From NCBI GenBank assembly GCA_963971285.1, contig OZ020245.1:20722983-20786982 (forward strand): a stretch of 64,000 bases of DNA, in the 5' to 3' direction. Positions 57,968 through 64,000 of this stretch are shown here, one piece after another. Each line of letters begins with the position of its first letter. Position 1 is the stretch's first letter. Under the pieces are notes generated by a model. That model had not been told where the DNA came from, searched no databases, and saw nothing but the letters and a program-made list of their open reading frames with translations. Made by a program: the position numbers and the translations under genes. Origin of the DNA: Astropecten irregularis. Taxonomy: Eukaryota > Echinodermata > Asteroidea > Paxillosida > Astropectinidae.

Positions 57968-58619
57968 CTTCCCTTTAAGCATTAGGAATTTTGTTTTTCT
58001 TTGAAGATAATAATGGTGTTATCTCCTCAAGACCTGTAGGCTGTATGTTGAAATTGTTGGGACATGAAACAATCCAACATTCAAAGTTCGAATCCAAATG
58101 GCTGAAATCATTGGAACACATCAGCCAGGATTCCAACACAGTACACAGAATGGGCAACCAAAGTCAGTTCCAATTACTGGAGTTGACATTATACTCTCTC
58201 TTTGCTGAGCTCTTGTCACTTCCACTTCTTTCAGGGGGTTGGTAGACGGTAGACGGTAAGACTTGAACAAAGTCTAAGCAGCTGTCACCCGATCCATGTA
58301 CGTCATGGGAATCCACACTATCTGATTTCTGTGCCAATTTTCAGCTAATTTATTGTTATTGGTAAGGCAATACTGCTGGAGTTGGACCACCTGTTGCCAG
58401 CGTAGAGGGAATCCCCTATGGGAGTCTGGTGGTGGTTTTCCCTCATGATCACATGCTCCAGAGTGGATGGTTTTCCCCAAGTTTTGTTTTTCTGGGTTTT
58501 TTTTTTTGCCTTCACTGATTTTATTTTTACATTCCTTGGTTGCCCAAATGCCAGTGTTGTTGTTGTTGGTTCTGGACCAGAACAAAATGCAACCGTCCCC
58601 AGATTGAAAAGATGTAATA
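57968..58619. other. No gene seen
   Basis: A minus-strand 118-codon frame and an overlapping 110-codon frame read into H and carry no domain. A direct repeat GTAGACGGTAGACGGTAAG lies near 58243-58261. Confidence 0.45.
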
Positions 58620-58852
58620 TCACAGGGCACTTACGAAACGGAGGCTCAGGCTCAGGCTCTGGCTCCAACTCTGACATCCATATGCTGAAAATATAGGTTG
58701 TGGTTTTTCATTCCATGAAGCTGAAGCTCTGTTTTCCTTTTCAAACCAGTTTACTTCCGAACCGCAGCCAAAAGCCTCTATTTTGATACCTGTTATTGTA
58801 GAATGGATTCTCGAAATAGACCCGGAGCCTGAGCCTCCGTTTCGTAAACGCA
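58620..58852. mobile_element. H copy 5
   Basis: ACTTACGAAACGGAGGCTCA, GGCTCAGGCTCTGGCTCC, CATCCATATGCTGAAAATAT, then CCGGAGCCTGAGCCTCCGTT and TCGTAAACGC. Both ends are well kept. Confidence 0.88.
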
Positions 58853-59721
58853 AATAGACAATACTGAAATGATAAAAGGAAAAGGAAAACGCGATTGGAA
58901 TGCCAGAAAAGCTGAAGGTGGTGATCGTAGGCGAAGGAGACTTTATATCTTTCAAGACTGGAAACTGTGCCACAACCTGTTGCCTTTAAAATGCGGTCGC
59001 ATGAACTGATATTGATGGATGACAGCGAGTGTACTACTAAGTTAGACTCTGGCGAATTCATACACAGACCATATGTGGACCAGGGTTTAGTGAACTTCTC
59101 TCGGAGGCAACGGACTTGAAGGCAGTTGCCTCAGCATTCATTCCAGGTCTTTTGCCTTTCACTTCAGTCTGCGGGCCTCTTCCAATGTTACAGGAGACGT
59201 TTCATTTTCTCTCATGTGCCATTGATCAAGGATATAGATGTCTTTAAGCCCTTTCTTAATGAAGTTCAAGTCCAGGTGGACATGGGTGGATGATTTAGAA
59301 GCCGTGGATTTCCAATTTGAGTCTCTGTACAAGGCCATGCAGATGATTCATGTCTCAATGTTGGTTTTGAGACATGCTGGCTTGAAAACAAAATGGGTTC
59401 AAGTTGGTTGGTTAAAATCTCCATCAGTCAATTGTAGTAGCCTTTTCACTCTAAAGTTGTATTGTAGATTTGACTGCAAGAGTCTTAGCCCTCTTGTTTC
59501 ATATTGTTCACAGAATGTTTTGAAACTGAACAAACACCCGATCAACAGTGGAATCAGACCATGACTGACAGTGACAGTGACAACCAAACATAACATAGTG
59601 ATGGACGGTCTGAAAGATCCATCCAGCCTCTACATAGCCAAACCAAAAAACCCCTGAGAAGCTATCTAGGCCTACATGACCAAGCCAATGTTTAGGCTCC
59701 TTACTGGCTCAACCTTTGAGA
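58853..59721. other. No gene seen
   Basis: A 108-codon plus frame (59238-59564) has no recognised motif. Confidence 0.45.
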
Positions 59722-59945
59722 TCTTGAACACTCTGTGAGCAGTCCAACCATTGGAGGTAGAGAAATAGATTTCTACCTCCATGGTCCAACCATGGACGAG
59801 AGGAATGCCTTCTTAATTCTCCATGGTCTCCATGGTCCAACCATGGAGGAAGGAACACATGGCTAGGCTCCAGTCCATGGTCCAACCATGAAGCTAGCTA
59901 GGCTCCATCATCCAACCATATGGAGCTAGCTCGTCCAACCAACAT
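59722..59945. repeat. Clustered CCATGGTCCAACCATGG palindromes
   Basis: Repeated CCATGGTCCAACCATGG-type units with GCTAGGCTCC spacers and the inverse pair GGTAGAGAAATAG / CTATTTCTCTACC-like text (GAGGTAGAGAAATAGATTTC then TACCTCC). Confidence 0.7.
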
Positions 59946-60027
59946 GTCTCACCAATCTTCAATCACATTTATTCACCAAATTATCTTAATTACAGCAGCT
60001 TGTTTAAGTTCCAAATCACATTTCCTT

Positions 60028-60713
60028 TCATGCAGTCCGATGGATGGATGGCAACAACTCCTTCCAGTCCATTCCATCAATAATATGAAGGATGAGTCCA
60101 CTCGGACTTCTAGGGGTGTCATTAGGTTTCCCACCATGCCTGCTGTGCCAGGTATCAAATGTTTCCCCCTCGGGCAAGGTGGGAGTCCCCAACTGTTGCT
60201 GCAGACCACATGACATCAGGTTTGTTTTCTGACATCGTTGGCTGGCACTGGCAGTGGTTGTTGTGGCCATGCCAGACAGAAACTAGGTTTCCCAATCCTT
60301 CAGTGGCCTGGGTACTTTTTTTTGGAGTTGTGGCAGATTTGACAGAGCACTGGAGTTTCTTTAGTTCGACGGACGGAGCCATCGAGGCTGGCAGTGCCCG
60401 ATTCCTGAGAGGAATAATTCAAATCCTCCAATGATCTACCATCAGCTAGTTTTTTACAGACTTGTTCTTTTTGCCAGATGTGAAATTGAACTTTAAGGAT
60501 TTTGCCCCATGATTCACACTTGGATTTTATCGCCTTTTTCAAATTCCCCGACAGGTTTGGATACTGATCTTCACCTTGTTTGGCAATGTGGGTCATTCTG
60601 CCAGGTTGGGGCAAGTTCAGTAATTGGTGCTCCCTCGTAAAAAGTAGACGTGTGAACCATCTGCTAAGCATTGTTAAAACTTCCTCTTGTGGTCCAGAAA
60701 TTGATGATTTCAT
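60028..60713 (-). CDS. Unrecognised open frames, possible decayed element
   Basis: A 137-codon minus frame (60300-60713) starts MKSSISGPQEEVLTMLSRW, contains NLKKAIKSKCESWGK and ends LCQICHNSKKKYPGH. Downstream on the same strand, two other frames stay open (60155-60382 and 60028-60270, the latter ending IIDGMDWKELLPSIHRTA). This pattern would fit one longer coding sequence broken by small shifts, or an intron, but I recognise no family. The CxxC is suggestive at most. Chance remains likely. Confidence 0.2.
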
Positions 60714-61044
60714 TGTAATTTGATAAAAATACTAATGAAGGATAATAAATGGTGTCTACTTTACAAATCCAATCAAAATTGGCTCCAACTTGTTGGTGGT
60801 TAAGCTCAAACAAAAGGATTTTAATACCTGGAAGATGTCGCTTGTCTTGGGATTTAGTGCATGATCAGGTGGAAGTCGGACCGGATATAGGCTTACATTA
60901 TGATCTTGCTATTCATCGTTCCTTTTAAAAATACTACAGTATCTGTAATTAACACTCCTCGTATGTTATGGATAAGTTAGTATCGCCATGGAGGATGGGA
61001 TCCCATGTCAGGCAGGTCAGAATAGGAAATATAATGATTAGATA

Positions 61045-61242
61045 CAGTTGAACGCCACTATACAACAATTATACTGGGATGCACAGAAATTGTTTGTTGT
61101 AGTGATTGTTCGTTATAGTGAACAAAGTTCAGCATGCCTATACATTATATTGTACATACAAATTGGGAGCCATGGATGATGTTCAGTATATAGCCAAATG
61201 TTCAGTGTAGCGGTGGTGTTTGTTATAGTGGCGCTCCACTTT
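61045..61242. mobile_element. K copy 2, complete
   Basis: CAGTTGAACGCCACTATACA to TTATAGTGGCGCTCCACTTT; the interior has TTGGGAGCCATGGATGATGT and CAGTGTAGCGGTGG. Confidence 0.82.
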
Positions 61243-61347
61243 ATAAGCTATCCATCGACTCCAGATGCACTTGACACATAGCAACCAACGAACTGTCCAT
61301 TTGCAACCTAAAAACTGCACTGAGCTGAACTATTGCAGAATCAGAGT

Positions 61348-61714
61348 TTAAAGGTTGTATCATACTTTGGTAAGAAACCAAAACAGAAATGTTCACAGAT
61401 TTACGTATAACTTACAGGGTATGAAGATGGTGGTGGTAAAAACATACCGTTAACATTTTTCCGCCTGAAATGGTGTATTTATCCATATTTAGTAAAACAA
61501 CGACCAAAAATCTTTTTGATCTTTTAAAAGATCAAAAATAAAAGAGAAAAGACTTAATAAGAAATACTGTGGCTGTTTTTCACTGTTTTCTCAAAAATGT
61601 GGGCACCATGTGGGACTGAAATGTTCACAGATTACTGTTATGTATCTGTCTTGATATTTTTGCCCATGAATCTCTATTTCTTTGATAAAAACCAAAGTAT
61701 GATACTACCTTTAA
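61348..61714 (-). mobile_element. A copy, complete
   Basis: TTAAAGGTTGTATCATACTT to AAAGTATGATACTACCTTTA and A, with a full A core in reverse. Confidence 0.9.
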
Positions 61715-62477
61715 GTGTTGTGAATTGGGTATTGTTTTGTATACCGGTACTTATTTATACTCGGCTTTGGATTGAAGTCTGATGATGTGACTGAGGGTCC
61801 ATTGGTCATCATTGGGCAATTATAACTGAGTTGGGTGGTCGCACAGGCCCCAGGTTGTTTCCACAGAAATTTGGAAATGTGCTAATGAATGAATTTCATC
61901 TTAGCTAGAAAACCCACCCATGGGGTGAAAATTATCACCAGCATTTTATTCAAGAACCCTCTTCCACACACTTTCCATTATTTTTCAAATTGGGTTTGCG
62001 GTGGGAAGTAATCCGCCATTATTATCATTCAGACAATTTTGTTTTTGATTTTTTCATTTTCTGAGAAACACAAATTTTGAGCTCTTTCTGTTTTTTCCTC
62101 TGGCCACTGACTTGGCTGGGGTTCTCCTACCCATGTTGTTTGGTGTCAGATTACCTAAGCAGAGAGAGAGGGATAGGCAATAACTCTCCAATAATAATAA
62201 CATTATGGCTGGCCCCAACCAGAGCTTAATTTGATTGGTGAGATTAGATCAGAAATGTCAGCTTCAGCTGCCTGGGGTTGAGGGTGGTTGTCAAGGGAAT
62301 CTGTGCTCAGGAATTTCCTCTGTTTTTTTTTATGTTGGTATTTAGTTTTTTTTTAAAGTCAGTTGCAAGTTGGGAAAAGTCTGTGACTTATGTGAAAGGC
62401 TCATGTGCTGTAAGCTCGGTGTTAAACAAGTTCCTGACAGGCCATTGTGATGGTGGTTTCATTGTAATCTGGCTGTG
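61715..62477. other. No gene seen
   Basis: No feature recognised; a GAGAGAGAGG patch lies at 62162-62172. Confidence 0.45.
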
Positions 62478-62731
62478 TTAAAGGTAGTATCATGCTTTGG
62501 TAGCATACCGAAACAGACATTTTCACAGATTTATCCATGACTTACAGGGTATGAAGATGGTAGAGGTAGAAACATACTGTTAAAATATTTCTGCCTGAAA
62601 TGGTGTATTTATCCAGAAATTTGTAAAACAACGACCGAAAATCTTTTGGATCTTTTAAAAGATCAAAAATAAAAGAGAAAAGACTTAAGAAATACTGTGG
62701 CTGTTTTTCACTGTTTTCTCAAAAAGTGGGC
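62478..62731 (-). mobile_element. A copy, right third lost
   Basis: TTAAAGGTAGTATCATGCTT to TTTCTCAAAAAGTGGGCAT; J-like sequence follows within a few tens of bases. Confidence 0.85.
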
Positions 62732-62744
62732 ATCTTGAATGAAA

Positions 62745-62992
62745 ATTTGGTTGCGTCAGTATATTATTTTGTACACTGCCAATAATCTTTTATTGAAATC
62801 TGGGAAGCTGGAAAGCTAATCATGAGCAAAAGACCAGTGGGGAAATCCGGGAGATGTTGTCCATGTTTGAATATTCTTCTAATTCCGTGTTCCTTTCAGG
62901 AATAAGTCACGCGCCAGGTACCGAGCCAGAGACGCCACTGCATTTTCTTTTTTAATCAAAAGAGGGCGCCACTCAAAAACCGTATAATTAAG
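62745..62992. mobile_element. J copy 2, ends worn
   Basis: TCAGTATATTATTTTGTACA, TTGAAATCTGGGAAGCTGGA, GCTAATCATGAGCAAAAGAC and AATCAAAAGAGGGCGCCACT match J copy 1 in reverse and shortened form. Confidence 0.78.
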
Positions 62993-63724
62993 TTCTGAAC
63001 AGATTCTGAATCTCTTGTATATCTTGTAGTTCAGAACCGTCCAGTGAAGCAAAAGGACAAATGATTGTGACGACCCAACCTATTTGGGTTTTTTTCGTTG
63101 GCAAATGCTGAAGTAAATGAGTTAATTTGCCATTTTACTACTGAACAATATGAACCCAGCAAGTTTACCATGCTAGATTAACCAATTAATGTCCATCAAA
63201 TAACCCATTTCCCATTAACTGAAGACAGTAAATTGCACAGACCTAATGTCTGACATTTTTTGGAACCCATGCTGTAAATATTACAAAAAACAATTTACAA
63301 AAAGATAATTCTATTTGCTACGGGAGGGTGACATAATTGAGTCCAAATTCAAAATGAATGTGCTGAGTCCTAGCCAAAATGTTGTGCTAACTTATTTTGG
63401 CCCTGTAGTAAGCGCAAAAAGTTGCCTGCCCTCTGTCTCTCTCTGCAAACTGGATACTGTCATAGCTAAGGGTGTGGTTATAAACATCATCACAAATAAA
63501 CAAAACACAAGCTCTTCATCCAAACCATCCAGCTAGTGTTTGTCTTGATCTCTCCATAGAGATTCATGTGGGAGCAAAGTTTGACCGACCCATGACATTT
63601 GGGAAATGAATTTAAAAGCCAAATATATGAATCATTCCAGACATATACAAGAACACGCCCATCAGTGGTTTGAATATTGTAGAAACATTATTTTGCTATC
63701 TTATAGGCCTTCATGCTTCAGATT
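62993..63724. other. No gene seen
   Basis: A 73-codon frame (63315-63536) is unremarkable. Confidence 0.45.
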
Positions 63725-64000
63725 ATAAAAGGTACAGTACAGGATTGGTAACATACCCAAACAGAAATGTTCACAGATTTACGTATAACTTTCAGGGTAT
63801 GAAGATGGTGCTGGTAGAAACATACTGTAAAAATATTTCAATCTGAAATGGTGTATTTATCCAGAAATTAGTCAAACAAAGACCGAAAACAGTTTTGATC
63901 TCGGGGTAAGATCAAAACCATTCTTGATGTTTTATAAGAGAAATTGAGTCGGGTTTTCGCCATTTCCTTGTGACTCAGATGTCGGATTGAGCTCAAATTT
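63725..64000 (-). mobile_element. B copy, runs off the window
   Basis: TAAAAGGTACAGTACAGGAT, GGTGCTGGTAGAAACATACT, GATCTCGGGGTAAGATC and TCGGATTGAGCTCAAATTT; the right end lies beyond base 64000. Confidence 0.88.

Overview
This is a eukaryotic, AT-leaning window. It has spliced exons with GT-AG borders, very long introns, one assembly gap and an unusually dense load of short inverted-repeat elements. The coding exons belong to RAD51B. The repeat style (for example a family starting GGGGCCAATTTCATAGAGCT and a superfamily starting TTAAAGG) resembles what I recall from echinoderm and other marine deuterostome genomes. I therefore infer a marine deuterostome, most likely an echinoderm; no search was possible.

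RAD51B (+ strand), 9.6 to about 28.6 kb: three consecutive exons (9579-9678, 12480-12601, 24577-24655) join in compatible phases (0/1, 1/0, 0/1). They encode about 100 residues of the C-terminal RecA-like ATPase core of a RAD51 paralog (TNQITT, then AALGNTWSHS-NTRLILQYLD, then AKSPIAPF---VYTI---GIVLQ). A candidate terminal exon with the right phase and a stop lies at 28390-28565, but its sequence is not conserved enough for me to be sure. The 5' exons (N-terminal domain, Walker A and Walker B) are not visible and probably lie before the window. The introns are about 2.8, 12.0 and 3.7 kb.

Repeat landscape: at least 18 families can be delimited by comparing copies inside the window; the letters used are mine. 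Families A, B and D share TTAAAGG ends and an internal core, with more than 20 copies or fragments. C, E, F, H, I, J, K, L, M, N, O, P, Q, R and S are other inverted-repeat elements. G is a hairpin element, one copy of which has a 13-bp target duplication. U and T are tRNA-related SINE-like repeats. Several insertions are nested (B in P, F in G, I in K, N in M) and give relative ages and target-site clues. One A copy ends 24 bp before a RAD51B exon, and a 20-bp satellite-like array ends about 150 bp before another.

Region 28.6-64 kb: no gene is recognised. It holds repeats, a 418-bp near-perfect palindrome with 4-bp direct flanks (45438-45855), minisatellites and low-complexity tracts, plus a few open frames of unknown meaning. 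Most long open frames in this window are by-products of repeats. No CRISPR, operon, rRNA or convincing functional tRNA gene is present.
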